Assembly: GCF_013004375.1 (NCBI RefSeq)
Contig: NZ_JABERI010000009.1
Location: 155,685-219,684 of the forward strand
DNA length: 64,000 bases
Direction: 5' to 3'
Origin: Acinetobacter terrae
GTDB taxonomy: Bacteria; Pseudomonadota; Gammaproteobacteria; Pseudomonadales; Moraxellaceae
Positions 20,552 through 29,143 of this stretch are shown piece after piece. The first letter of the stretch is position 1. Each line of letters opens with the position of its first letter. The notes beneath the pieces were generated by a model, which made no database searches, was not told the origin of the DNA, and saw only the letters and a program-made list of their open reading frames with translations. The position numbers and the translations under genes are program-made.

Positions 20552-21313
20552 CTAGGATTTCACCTTAAAGCCATATTTCTGGAAAATGGTTTTGGCTAGG
20601 TGACTGCTTTTTACAAACTGCTCAAACTGCATTGCTTCTTTATTTTTTTCACCCTGTTTAGTCAATGCCAGTGGATAAACAATCGGGCTGTGTGAATTTG
20701 CCGGAAAGGTTCCAATAATTTTGACTTTTTGGCTCATCAAGGCATCAGTTTTATAGACAATCCCGACTTCACATTCACCCCGTTCTACAAATGCCAGCGC
20801 TGAACGTACATCATCTGTACCGACAATTCTCCCCTTTAAGCTATTTAACCAGTTCAGCTTTATCAAGCTCTGTTTGGCATATTTACCTGCAGGGACAGAT
20901 TCCATTTGCCCAGTACAGAGATGTCCTTTAAAAGACTGTGAAAAATTAAAATTGTGTTGCGCTTTAAATGGAATATTTAGTTTTTTGGGACTGATGACGA
21001 CAAGCTGATTAAACAGCAATGGTTTGACCAAATTTAAATCAATCACATTTTTTTGAACTAAATAATTCATCCAGTCCTGATCTGCCGAGAAAAATAGATC
21101 ACTGCTGGCACCTGCTTGTACCTGTTTCGCCAAAGCGGATGAAGCACCAAATACGGAAATAATTTTAGTTTGTGGGTGTTTGGCTTGGTAAAGTTTGGCA
21201 ATATCTGTCATGGCATTGCTTAGACTTGCGGCTGCATAGACTTTGACTGTCCCGGCATGAGCTGAGGAAAATGTCATGGCGAGGCACATGGATAAAAACA
21301 GGGATTTTTTCAT
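20552..21313 (-). CDS. modA: molybdate-binding periplasmic protein ModA
   Basis: Substrate-binding protein of the molybdate importer. I choose the ATG at 21313 (253 aa), since a GAGG site lies 9 nt upstream and it begins a clean signal peptide MKKSLFLSMC...SSAHA. In-frame ATGs at 21319 and 21328 are alternatives. The mature protein starts GTVKVYAAASLSNAMTDIA, with the family's A-A-A-S-L oxyanion-binding segment, and later has F-G-A-S-S-A-L and V-G-T-D-D-V-R-S-A-L. It follows moeA closely. Confidence 0.95.
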   Translation of the reverse strand: MKKSLFLSMCLAMTFSSAHAGTVKVYAAASLSNAMTDIAKLYQAKHPQTKIISVFGASSALAKQVQAGASSDLFFSADQDWMNYLVQKNVIDLNLVKPLLFNQLVVISPKKLNIPFKAQHNFNFSQSFKGHLCTGQMESVPAGKYAKQSLIKLNWLNSLKGRIVGTDDVRSALAFVERGECEVGIVYKTDALMSQKVKIIGTFPANSHSPIVYPLALTKQGEKNKEAMQFEQFVKSSHLAKTIFQKYGFKVKS

Positions 21314-21327
21314 GTGCATTTTCCTCA

Positions 21328-22569
21328 TCAGTGAATAAATAAGCCTTGGACAATGTCACCTTCACTCAAGCTTTGTCCTGCCGGAATACGTACCAGACAA
21401 TTCGCCTGCATCAAATTACTCAGCATATGCGATTGCTGTTTGGACAGACTTTTCACTTTTAAAACCGATTGATCAAAACTGGCGGACATTCTTAAAAACC
21501 GTTCTCGGCTATCCATTTTCAGATCATGAGTCAGTACTGCACTAAACCAGCTGGGTTGCTGTTTTTGTCCTTGCAAAGCATTCAGCAAAGTTGAGGTATA
21601 AATTTGCATCCCGACATACACGGCCGCAGGATTTCCTGGTAAACCCAATAAATAGCAAGATGAATCATCAGCTCGTGTCAATTCTGCAAAAAACATCGGT
21701 TTGCCCGGCTTCTGTTTTACTTTCCAGAACACTTGTTCAAAGCCTAAATCGAGGGTTACCGGTCGAATAAAATCATAATCTCCAACCGATACACCACCCG
21801 TGGTTAAAACCAGATCATAGCTATCCGATAATGTTTGAATTAATGCTTTTACTGCATCTTCTGTATCAGCCACATGGAAAATTTCAACCTGCTGTCCTTG
21901 ATTCTGAAACCAAGCTTCGATCAACGGCCCATTGGCATCGAAGATTTTACCTGTCGCAAAGTCCTCTACACTTTCCGCAACTTCATCCCCGCTAATCACC
22001 ACCGCAACTTTGGGATATTGAAAAACTTCAACCGTTTGAATGCCTGCCATACTGAGGGAAGCAATTGCACCGACAGAGAGGACTTGTCCTCGGCTTGCCA
22101 GTAATTGTCCCACTGAAATTTCTTCACCTACATCGCGAATATCTGCATGGGCTTTTAAATTTTCTGTAATTTCAATTTTGGATGTATCGATTACTTTGAC
22201 AATTTCCTGCCGCGCCACGGTGGTGGTTCCAAATGGAATTTTGGCTCCAGTAAAAATGCGAACAGCCTGTCCTGCTTTGAGATGTAATTCGGAAAAATGT
22301 CCCGCTTGAATTTCACCGATCAATTCAAATTCTGTATTAGGCTCAATCACTGATTGTGCACAGATAGCATAGCCATCCACAGCACTTTGCGAAAATAATG
22401 GCAAATTAATAGCAGAATAAACGTCATCCGCCAAATATCGGTTTAAGGCCTGATTGAGCTTAACCCTTTCAGTCGCTAAAACTTTGGTTTGCTCCAAGAT
22501 TAAATCCAAAGCCTGATCTACCGTAATCAGGCCATGTTCAGCGCCACATCCTGAGCTGAAGCTATTCAT
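21328..22569 (-). CDS. moeA: molybdopterin molybdenumtransferase MoeA
   Basis: Inserts molybdate into adenylylated molybdopterin (413 aa, normal size). N-terminal segments P-L-F-S-Q-S-A-V-D-G-Y-A and I-F-T-G-A-K-I-P, then the MoCF-binding motif LTTGGVSVGDYDF and L-P-G-N-P-A-A near the C-terminus are all present. It overlaps moaCB by 4 nt (ATGA), and its stop shares a base with an in-frame modA ATG. Confidence 0.97.
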   Translation of the reverse strand: MNSFSSGCGAEHGLITVDQALDLILEQTKVLATERVKLNQALNRYLADDVYSAINLPLFSQSAVDGYAICAQSVIEPNTEFELIGEIQAGHFSELHLKAGQAVRIFTGAKIPFGTTTVARQEIVKVIDTSKIEITENLKAHADIRDVGEEISVGQLLASRGQVLSVGAIASLSMAGIQTVEVFQYPKVAVVISGDEVAESVEDFATGKIFDANGPLIEAWFQNQGQQVEIFHVADTEDAVKALIQTLSDSYDLVLTTGGVSVGDYDFIRPVTLDLGFEQVFWKVKQKPGKPMFFAELTRADDSSCYLLGLPGNPAAVYVGMQIYTSTLLNALQGQKQQPSWFSAVLTHDLKMDSRERFLRMSASFDQSVLKVKSLSKQQSHMLSNLMQANCLVRIPAGQSLSEGDIVQGLFIH

Positions 22570-23489
22570 TGGTAGCCGCCTTGATGTGGAATATTTTTTT
22601 GCACATCAAATAAATGTACCAAAGCAGGCAGCACGGCAATCAAGGATTCTTTGGCGCCTTGTCGACTCCCCGGTAAAGTCATCACCAGACTGTTATCGAT
22701 ATAACCTGCCACGCCACGACTTAAAGCCGCATAGGGGGTACGTTTTTGTCCAAAACTACGCGATGCTTCCATCAGTCCGGGAATTTCACGTTTCAATAAG
22801 GGCTGGATGGTTTCCACGGTTAAATCTTTAGGCCCCAGCCCTGTACCACCTACGGTTAGAATTAGCGGATAATCATTTTTTTGCTGTTCGATCAGTGCCA
22901 GTAACTGCTCAGGACTGTCTGGAATCACCTGATATGAAATATTGCTAAAATTGGCTTCTTGTAATATTTCCAGAACATTTTGACCTGCTGTATCTTGTTT
23001 TTTACCTGCGGCTACCGTATCTGACAGCACAATAATGGATGCCGATAACGTTTCTTTGAGTACACGAGTAAAGTGTGATTTTCCACCCTTTTTCTTTTGT
23101 AATTTAACCTGATCCAGACATAAATCTTCAGGTTCACAATGCGGTTTCAGCATGTCATATAAAGTTAGCCCCGCAAGGCTGACTGCAGTTAAAGCTTCCA
23201 TTTCCACACCAGTCGGGCCAATGGTTTCTACAGTGGCAATAATTTCCACATGAGCATCAAACAGTTCAAAGTCCACATCGGCACGGTAGATTGGCAATGG
23301 ATGACACAGTGGAATCAGCTCATCGGTACGTTTTGCTGCCAAAATACCCGAGATACGTGCTGTCTTTAATGCATCGCCTTTTTCAGTATTGCCGTTACGG
23401 AGCAACTCAATGCAATGGGGCGGTGCATGCAGAATCCCTGTTGCCACTGCAGTGCGATAACTCTCTGCTTTCATCCCGACATTTTTCAT
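22566..23489 (-). CDS. moaCB: bifunctional MoaC-MoaB molybdenum cofactor protein
   Basis: 307 residues formed by fusion of MoaC (about 1-150) and MoaB (about 155-307). The MoaC part, which completes cyclic pyranopterin monophosphate formation after MoaA, shows L-I-P-L-C-H-P-L-P-I and G-V-E-M-E-A-L-T-A-V. The MoaB part shows S-I-I-V-L-S-D-T, L-T-V-G-G-T-G-L-G-P-K-D and M-T-L-P-G-S, as in molybdopterin adenylyltransferase-type proteins. An AAAGGAA site lies before the ATG. Co-transcribed with moaE and moeA. Confidence 0.95.
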   Translation of the reverse strand: MKNVGMKAESYRTAVATGILHAPPHCIELLRNGNTEKGDALKTARISGILAAKRTDELIPLCHPLPIYRADVDFELFDAHVEIIATVETIGPTGVEMEALTAVSLAGLTLYDMLKPHCEPEDLCLDQVKLQKKKGGKSHFTRVLKETLSASIIVLSDTVAAGKKQDTAGQNVLEILQEANFSNISYQVIPDSPEQLLALIEQQKNDYPLILTVGGTGLGPKDLTVETIQPLLKREIPGLMEASRSFGQKRTPYAALSRGVAGYIDNSLVMTLPGSRQGAKESLIAVLPALVHLFDVQKNIPHQGGYQ

Positions 23490-23529
23490 TGCATGTTCCT
23501 TTGATTCATTTTTGCTATACAGGTGTTTG

Positions 23530-24081
23530 TTAAAGCGGCCATTGGTAGATCAGTGGATCATTCTCTTTCGCATGCTGGCAATGTTGATGTTTGTCATGTT
23601 CAGCATTCACAGGATGGTCAGCATGTTCCTCTTCCACACCATCTTTGCGGATACAACACCCTTCGACATATTGGCTGCTGCCATCCATATAGAATTCCTC
23701 TTTCCACACTGGCACTTCATGCTTGACCCGTTCTACCGCTTCTTCACAGGCTTGAAAGGCTTCACGGCGATGGGCTGCATAGGCAATTGAAATAATGGCT
23801 TTTTCGCCAATATCTAAGGCACCCACACGGTGAATCACCCGCACATACGACACGGTATATTTGGCTTGAGTTTCCTGCTCAATCTGGCGAATCATTTTTT
23901 CGGCTACAGGTGCATATGCCGTATATTTCAGCGCTTGAACCGCTTTTCCTTCATGATGATTGCGTACCGTGCCGACAAAAATACCAATACCGCCACATTC
24001 AGGAAAAGTTTGAATCTGATCAAAACTATCCAATGTTAAGGCGGTATCCTGAATCCGTGAAAATTGTTTCAATACATACAT
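23530..24081 (-). CDS. moaE: molybdopterin synthase catalytic subunit MoaE with His-rich tail
   Basis: Catalytic subunit that, with MoaD thiocarboxylate, makes molybdopterin. G-T-V-R-N-H-H-E-G, V-I-H-R-V-G, A-A-H-R-R-E-A-F and the lysine region V-K-H-E-V-P-V-W-K-E-E are all conserved. The protein is 183 residues, about 30 longer than usual. The extra C-terminus (about 148-175) is rich in His, Glu and Cys and looks able to bind metal. GGAGG lies 4 nt before the ATG; the moaD stop is one base upstream. Confidence 0.95.
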   Translation of the reverse strand: MYVLKQFSRIQDTALTLDSFDQIQTFPECGGIGIFVGTVRNHHEGKAVQALKYTAYAPVAEKMIRQIEQETQAKYTVSYVRVIHRVGALDIGEKAIISIAYAAHRREAFQACEEAVERVKHEVPVWKEEFYMDGSSQYVEGCCIRKDGVEEEHADHPVNAEHDKHQHCQHAKENDPLIYQWPL

Positions 24082-24082
24082 C

Positions 24083-24334
24083 TCAACCTCCAGCTACAGG
24101 TGAAAGCAGCACTAAGTTACTGTCCGAGTTGAGTTGGCTTTGACGCGAAATAATGTCCTCACCAATTGCGCAGGCACATCGTTCAATCATGGCAAAGGCT
24201 TCAGGATAGCCTTGTCCAACTTGGACCAAGACATCGGAAACCGTGCTATTTAAACTACAAATAATTTCCAGGTCTTGGGGTAACTGTTGTTCGACCGCAC
24301 CGAAGGCTTCAATTTTAATTTTGATCTGTTGCAT
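24083..24334 (-). CDS. moaD: molybdopterin synthase sulfur carrier subunit MoaD
   Basis: Ubiquitin-like sulfur carrier of 83 residues ending in the required Gly-Gly (L-S-P-V-A-G-G), which is thiocarboxylated by MoeB. The ATG at 24334 is chosen because GGAGG lies 5 nt upstream. The frame's earlier TTG at 24346 contains that ribosome site. One-base gaps separate it from moaA and moaE, so the three are translated together. Confidence 0.93.
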   Translation of the reverse strand: MQQIKIKIEAFGAVEQQLPQDLEIICSLNSTVSDVLVQVGQGYPEAFAMIERCACAIGEDIISRQSQLNSDSNLVLLSPVAGG

Positions 24335-24335
24335 C

Positions 24336-25397
24336 TTAACCTCCAATCATGTGCATACTGATTTTGCGACTGTTTTTATCCATACTTTGATTTTTTAAAC
24401 GCTGCTCAATAGCATGAAAACCCTGTTCTTTGTTCCAGATATAATTGGATAAAGCACTGTTTAAGCTCAGTTCACTCAAAGGTTCAGAGGGAGCTAGTGC
24501 TTTGATTGCAGCTTTAAGATTCAAGCCTTTGGGTGCAAACAGGCAGTTATAAAACTCGCCTTGCGCGGTTAAACGTACCCGATCACACGTTCCACAGAAT
24601 GAATTGGTAATGGTGGATATGATTCCGATCGGATGACCATCAATAAAATATTGTCGTGCCGGATCTGAATTTGACTGAGCTGAATCATTCGCTTGACTGG
24701 TCACGACAAACTCAGTGGCTAAAGTGTCTAAAATCTGTTGTTCACTGACCACATGTTCGGTTGACCATTTTCGGTCACCATCCAGTGGCATAAATTCAAT
24801 AAAGCGTAAGCTGATTTTTTGCTGAACCGACCATCGGGCCAAAGGCAGAATTTGATCGTCATTCATCCCTTTCATCAATACACTATTGATCTTGATCGGC
24901 AACCCTACCGCTTGTGCTGCCTGAATTCCGTCGAGTACGGGTGCTAAATCTTTTTGAGTCAGTTGTTTAAATTGGTCAGCATCCAGACTATCCAGACTGA
25001 TATTCAGATCATCCAGTCCCGCTTGTTTTAAGGCTTGTGCATATTGCTTGAGATAATGTGCATTGCTAGTCATGGAAATGCGTTTAAGCCCGAGCTTTTT
25101 TAAGTCTTGTAACTGTGCGACAAAATGCACCACGCCTTGACGCATTAACGGTTCACCACCCGTGATCCGAATAGATTCAATACTACGGCGCACCATAAAA
25201 TCACAAAATTGGTAGAGTTCTTCAAAACTGAGCAAGTCGGGTTTTTTCATCCATTCTGGATGTTCCGGCATGCAATAGACGCACTTAAAATTACAGCGAT
25301 CAGTCACTGAAATCCGCAGTTTGCGCTTGCCACGACCAAATTGATCGACAAATTGCGCTTCGGTTTTAAGCTTTGTCATCATATTCATGTTGAACAT
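24336..25397 (-). CDS. moaA: GTP 3',8-cyclase MoaA (radical SAM)
   Basis: First enzyme of molybdenum cofactor synthesis, 353 residues. The radical-SAM cluster C-N-F-K-C-V-Y-C uses C35, C39 and C42. The C-terminal substrate-binding cluster is F-C-G-T-C-D-R-V-R-L plus a later Cys (Y-N-C-L-F-A), and the C-terminus ends in the Gly-Gly typical of MoaA. T-G-G-E-P-L binds SAM. The start is uncertain among ATGs at 25397, 25388 and 25382; GAAGG is 3 nt before the first. It begins the moa-moe-mod transcript. Confidence 0.96.
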   Translation of the reverse strand: MFNMNMMTKLKTEAQFVDQFGRGKRKLRISVTDRCNFKCVYCMPEHPEWMKKPDLLSFEELYQFCDFMVRRSIESIRITGGEPLMRQGVVHFVAQLQDLKKLGLKRISMTSNAHYLKQYAQALKQAGLDDLNISLDSLDADQFKQLTQKDLAPVLDGIQAAQAVGLPIKINSVLMKGMNDDQILPLARWSVQQKISLRFIEFMPLDGDRKWSTEHVVSEQQILDTLATEFVVTSQANDSAQSNSDPARQYFIDGHPIGIISTITNSFCGTCDRVRLTAQGEFYNCLFAPKGLNLKAAIKALAPSEPLSELSLNSALSNYIWNKEQGFHAIEQRLKNQSMDKNSRKISMHMIGG

Positions 25398-25422
25398 CCA
25401 CCTTCAGGCATCTTGTTGTGAC

Positions 25423-25439
25423 TGCACACCTATTGTGCA
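25423..25439 (-). promoter_or_regulatory. NtrC-like dyad upstream of moaA
   Basis: TGCACACCTATTGTGCA is a perfect 6-5-6 inverted repeat matching the NtrC consensus TGCAC-N7-GTGCA. It lies 25 nt before the moaA ATG, too close for a conventional enhancer. A TTGGCAC element at 25498-25504 (minus) could be a -24 box, but its -12 partner is poor. Confidence 0.45.
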
Positions 25440-25521
25440 CAAGCGCGGAATCGCCCAATCTTGTTATGATTAGATTTGCAATAAGTGTTCCAACTTTGTG
25501 CCAAAGGCGAAATATTCAGTT

Positions 25522-26160
25522 TTAATGCAGAAATTTGAGTTGTTGATGCTGTTGCAGCTCATCCATTGAATTAATACTGTGAAAAAATAGGGCGTGATTT
25601 TTAAAACGTGCCACTTGTGCGTGCAAATCTGCAAAACAGTGCTTTAAACTGTGCTGTTTTTGCTCAAGATGCTCCGTCAGAATAGCCAAGCTGCTGCGCT
25701 TAACCAAGCAAAATGGATACAGTGCTTCACCGTTTATTTCCACATACGCTACTTCCGCCAAGCTATTTTTGGCTAAAGCCTGATGCAATTTTAAAATAAC
25801 TTTTGACGGAATGTAGGTCACATCACAGGGTACAAACAGCACATAGTCTGCCTGTACATGTGACCAGGCACTTTTCATGCCCATGAGTGGACCTAAAAAA
25901 CCACTTTCATCATCCTGATAACAATGAATGCTGGGAATCATTTTTTGATAGATCGAATCATCACGGTGACTATTGATCCAAACTTGTGCAACATGTGATT
26001 TAAGCTGTTGATGAATCTTGATCAGTTGAATTTGATCATCAAATTTCTGCAACAGTTTATTGATGCCATTCATGCGCCGTGCCTGTCCACCAGCTAAAAT
26101 CACCAGATCGGTGTCTGGATAAACTGACTTATTTATTCCTTTCTTCATTTTTATCTTCAT
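25522..26160 (-). CDS. mobA: molybdenum cofactor guanylyltransferase MobA-like
   Basis: Adds GMP to Moco to form the MGD cofactor needed by NasA-type nitrate reductases (212 aa). The nucleotide-binding N-terminus is L-V-I-L-A-G-G-Q-A-R-R-M, with K-L-L after it, and later G-F-L-G-P-L and V-L-F-V-P-C-D-V. It overlaps the nasA stop by 4 nt (ATGA), directly coupling it to the enzyme that needs its product. Start at 26160; a second Met follows at codon 5. Confidence 0.9.
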   Translation of the reverse strand: MKIKMKKGINKSVYPDTDLVILAGGQARRMNGINKLLQKFDDQIQLIKIHQQLKSHVAQVWINSHRDDSIYQKMIPSIHCYQDDESGFLGPLMGMKSAWSHVQADYVLFVPCDVTYIPSKVILKLHQALAKNSLAEVAYVEINGEALYPFCLVKRSSLAILTEHLEQKQHSLKHCFADLHAQVARFKNHALFFHSINSMDELQQHQQLKFLH

Positions 26161-28937
26161 TCCACTGCCTCAGCTTGACAGGCTTTAATCAGGCCTCGAA
26201 TTTCAGGTAGACATGAACCGCAATTACCACCTACTTTTAAACAGGCTGTGACTTGTTTTTCATCGGTGATATTTTGGGTTTTAATGGTTTCAATAATGCG
26301 GTTTTTACCGACTTTAAAGCAGCTACACACCAATGGCCCTTCATTATTGGCCATCGACATCGGTTGTCCGGCAAGCAGCGCCTTACGGTGCATCGCACTT
26401 AAGCGCTCACGCTTAAATAAGCTCGCCACCCAATCACGATCTGGCAATAGTGCATAAGGCGCGATATACAAACTCGCAATCAAATGCCCATCTTTAAGCA
26501 CTACACTATGGCTGATATGCGCAGTTTGATCCTCAATATTCAGCCATTCAAAACTTTCATCATTAAAAGGCAACAACTCTTTTAAATGCTTAGTGGTCTC
26601 GGTGAATTTTTTACGGTCTGCCAATTCATAACGGATGGCTTTGGCGGTGGTGATTTTTGTCCACCACACTGTGTTTTCAATGGAGGATTGCACGATTTTT
26701 TCAAAGCCCTGACGCACGTAAAACACGCCTTGCCATTGGCTATAAAATGGATGGATGATCACTGGGGTATGTTTAAATTCAGGTTCGCCGGAAATGGCAT
26801 CCACAACAGGATTCACCACCTTCCCTATGCGGGCATCCGACGCGACTTGATCGTTCCAGTGAATCGGTACAAAGACTTGTCCACGACGAATATCGTCACT
26901 GACCGTGGCACGTAGAACGCAATTGCCCCACTTCGATTTGACTTCAACCAACTCCCCATCTTTGATCCCATATTTCAAAGCATCATGCGGATGGATTTCA
27001 CAATACGGTTCTGCACGATGGCTACTTAAATTGGCAGATAAACCGGTACGACTCATGGTGTGCCATTGGTCTCGAATACGTCCGGTATTTAAAATCAAAG
27101 GAAATTCTTTACAGGTTTGATTAACCGGATTAATCGCAGTAATGGCAATAAATTTGGCCTTGCGATCTGCATGGCTAAACTGCCCTTTGGCATACAACCG
27201 AGCGACTGCACCCTCTTGTTGATCTTTAGTCCAAACCGGCCACTGAACCGGTTTCAGTTCATCATATTCACTGATCGTTAAATCCGTTAAGCCGTTTAAA
27301 TTAAAATAACGGAAATTCGCCACTTCATTGCGATCTGCTAAATCTGAATTCTGTTCAGCGGAGAGTCGTGCATGTTCCAGAAAAATTTCATGGCTATTGT
27401 TAAAATCAAAACCATGAAAACCCATTTTTTTTGCCACTTGACTGATGGCCAACCAATCCGCTTTGGCTTCAACTGGCTCATCTAAAAATGCGCGCTGTCT
27501 GGAAATACGGCGTTCAGAATTGGTGACTGTGCCATCTTTTTCGCCCCATCCTAATGCCGGTAACAACACATCAGCATATTGAGTGGTGTCAGTTTCTTGG
27601 CAAATATCAGAGACCACCACAAATTCACATTTTTCCAGGGCACGTTTGACTTGATCTGCATCAGGCAAGCTCACCACAGGATTGGTTGCCATAATCCAGA
27701 TGGCTTTAATCTTGCCACTTTCCACCGCATGAAATAATTCGACCGCCTTGAAACCAGCTTGCTTGGCAATATAAGGACTTTTCCAGAAGTTTTGCACCAG
27801 TTGCTGATGACTTTCATTTTCCAGTTCTAAATGTGCTGCCAGCATGTTGGCTAAACCACCAACTTCACGACCACCCATCGCATTCGGCTGACCCGTCATA
27901 GAAAAAGGTGCCGCACCGAGTTTGCCAATTTTCCCAGTAAATAAATGACAATTGGTAATGCTGTTGGCTTTGTTCACGCCTTGGGAAGATTGATTCACCC
28001 CCATTGAAAACAGGGTCATGACTTTTTCTGTTTGGGCAAATTTTTCATAAAATTGTTGCAGTTTTTCGAGAGAAATCCCGGTGCGATGAGCCACATCTTC
28101 AATGGATGATTCGCTTTGACTTTGCGCTAAAGCCTGTTCCAAACCTTGTGTATGTGCAGCAATAAAATCTTGATCAGCACAACCATTTTTCGATAGATAC
28201 TGCAATAAGCCGTTATACAGTGCGACATCTTGGCCCGGTAAAATCGGCAAATGTAAGTCTGCAGCCTCGCAAGTACTGGTAAAGCGTGGATCAATCACCA
28301 CCACAAACAGATCACGCTGTTCTTTGGCTTTCATGATGCGTTGATATAGCACCGGATGACACCATGCCGTATTGGAACCAACCAAGACCACCATGTCGGT
28401 ATGTTCAAAATCTTCATAGCTCGCCGGGACAATATCTTCACCGAAAGCACGTTTATGTGCCGCAACTGCAGACGACATACATAGCCGCGAATTAGTATCG
28501 ATATTGGCAGTGCCGAGGTAACCTTTGACGAATTTATTCACCACATAATAATCTTCAGTCAGCAATTGCCCAGACACATAAAAGGCAATACTGTCACGAC
28601 CATATTGATCAATACATTGCTGAAATTTATTGGCAATTAAATCAGTTGCCGTATTCCAGTCTGTTATTTCACGCTGATTCTTTCGACCGAGCATGGGATA
28701 GAGAACACGCGTTTCCAGCCCCAAAGTATCAGCCAAATTACTGCCTTTAATGCACAGTTTCCCGTAGTTGGATGGATGATTGACATCCCCTGTAACCGAA
28801 ACTTTTTGACCTAAAGCTGTGTCCTGTACAGTCGCAGTTACGCCACAACCTACCCCACAATAGGGACAGGTGGTATTGGTGATTTTGGTATTTATTTCTG
28901 TGGAGCTATGCAGTTCCATAACGGGAATACTATTCAT
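26157..28937 (-). CDS. nasA: assimilatory nitrate reductase catalytic subunit NasA
   Basis: Cytoplasmic bis-MGD molybdoenzyme reducing nitrate to nitrite, 926 residues. The N-terminal [4Fe-4S] motif is C-P-Y-C-G-V-G-C-G-V (about 24-31) with a later Cys in K-L-C-I-K-G. Next come the molybdopterin oxidoreductase domain (Y-V-S-G-Q-L, N-S-R-L-C-M-S-S, M-T-G-Q-P-N-A-M-G-G-R) and the C-terminal MGD-binding domain. A BFD-like [2Fe-2S] domain ends the protein (C-S-C-F-K-V-G and G-G-N-C-G-S-C). That extra domain is the probable electron entry point. AGGAG lies 6 nt before the ATG. Confidence 0.96.
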   Translation of the reverse strand: MNSIPVMELHSSTEINTKITNTTCPYCGVGCGVTATVQDTALGQKVSVTGDVNHPSNYGKLCIKGSNLADTLGLETRVLYPMLGRKNQREITDWNTATDLIANKFQQCIDQYGRDSIAFYVSGQLLTEDYYVVNKFVKGYLGTANIDTNSRLCMSSAVAAHKRAFGEDIVPASYEDFEHTDMVVLVGSNTAWCHPVLYQRIMKAKEQRDLFVVVIDPRFTSTCEAADLHLPILPGQDVALYNGLLQYLSKNGCADQDFIAAHTQGLEQALAQSQSESSIEDVAHRTGISLEKLQQFYEKFAQTEKVMTLFSMGVNQSSQGVNKANSITNCHLFTGKIGKLGAAPFSMTGQPNAMGGREVGGLANMLAAHLELENESHQQLVQNFWKSPYIAKQAGFKAVELFHAVESGKIKAIWIMATNPVVSLPDADQVKRALEKCEFVVVSDICQETDTTQYADVLLPALGWGEKDGTVTNSERRISRQRAFLDEPVEAKADWLAISQVAKKMGFHGFDFNNSHEIFLEHARLSAEQNSDLADRNEVANFRYFNLNGLTDLTISEYDELKPVQWPVWTKDQQEGAVARLYAKGQFSHADRKAKFIAITAINPVNQTCKEFPLILNTGRIRDQWHTMSRTGLSANLSSHRAEPYCEIHPHDALKYGIKDGELVEVKSKWGNCVLRATVSDDIRRGQVFVPIHWNDQVASDARIGKVVNPVVDAISGEPEFKHTPVIIHPFYSQWQGVFYVRQGFEKIVQSSIENTVWWTKITTAKAIRYELADRKKFTETTKHLKELLPFNDESFEWLNIEDQTAHISHSVVLKDGHLIASLYIAPYALLPDRDWVASLFKRERLSAMHRKALLAGQPMSMANNEGPLVCSCFKVGKNRIIETIKTQNITDEKQVTACLKVGGNCGSCLPEIRGLIKACQAEAVE

Positions 28938-28971
28938 GATCGCTCCTTAGCTCCTTACATAAGCATTTTTT

Positions 28972-29075
28972 AATCCTCCCCAACCCTCCTTTAAAAAGGA
29001 GGGAGCTTTTCTTTATTTGATCAGCTTTTTGTTAAGGTCATTCCCCCTCTTTTCAAAGAGGGGTTAGGGGAGATT
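28972..29075. repeat. 104-bp imperfect palindromic repeat unit
   Basis: The outer ends (28972-28985 and 29062-29075) are near-complementary copies of AATCTCCCCTAACC. Inside each end is a hairpin: CCCTCCTTT/AAAGGAGGG on the left and CCCCTC/GAGGGG on the right. The layout is that of a small intergenic miniature element, of the kind scattered in Moraxellaceae genomes. It separates nasA from the upstream nirD-like gene inside the operon. Confidence 0.7.
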
Positions 29076-29143
29076 TATACATATTCATAAGCTCTATTTA
29101 CTGCTGAGATACACTCTAAATAAAACTATTTCTGCTGAATTAA

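Noticed and set aside
25398..25521. Moco riboswitch before moaA
   Set aside because: The 124-nt gap lacks the multi-stem fold and is largely taken by a dyad and promoter-like elements.
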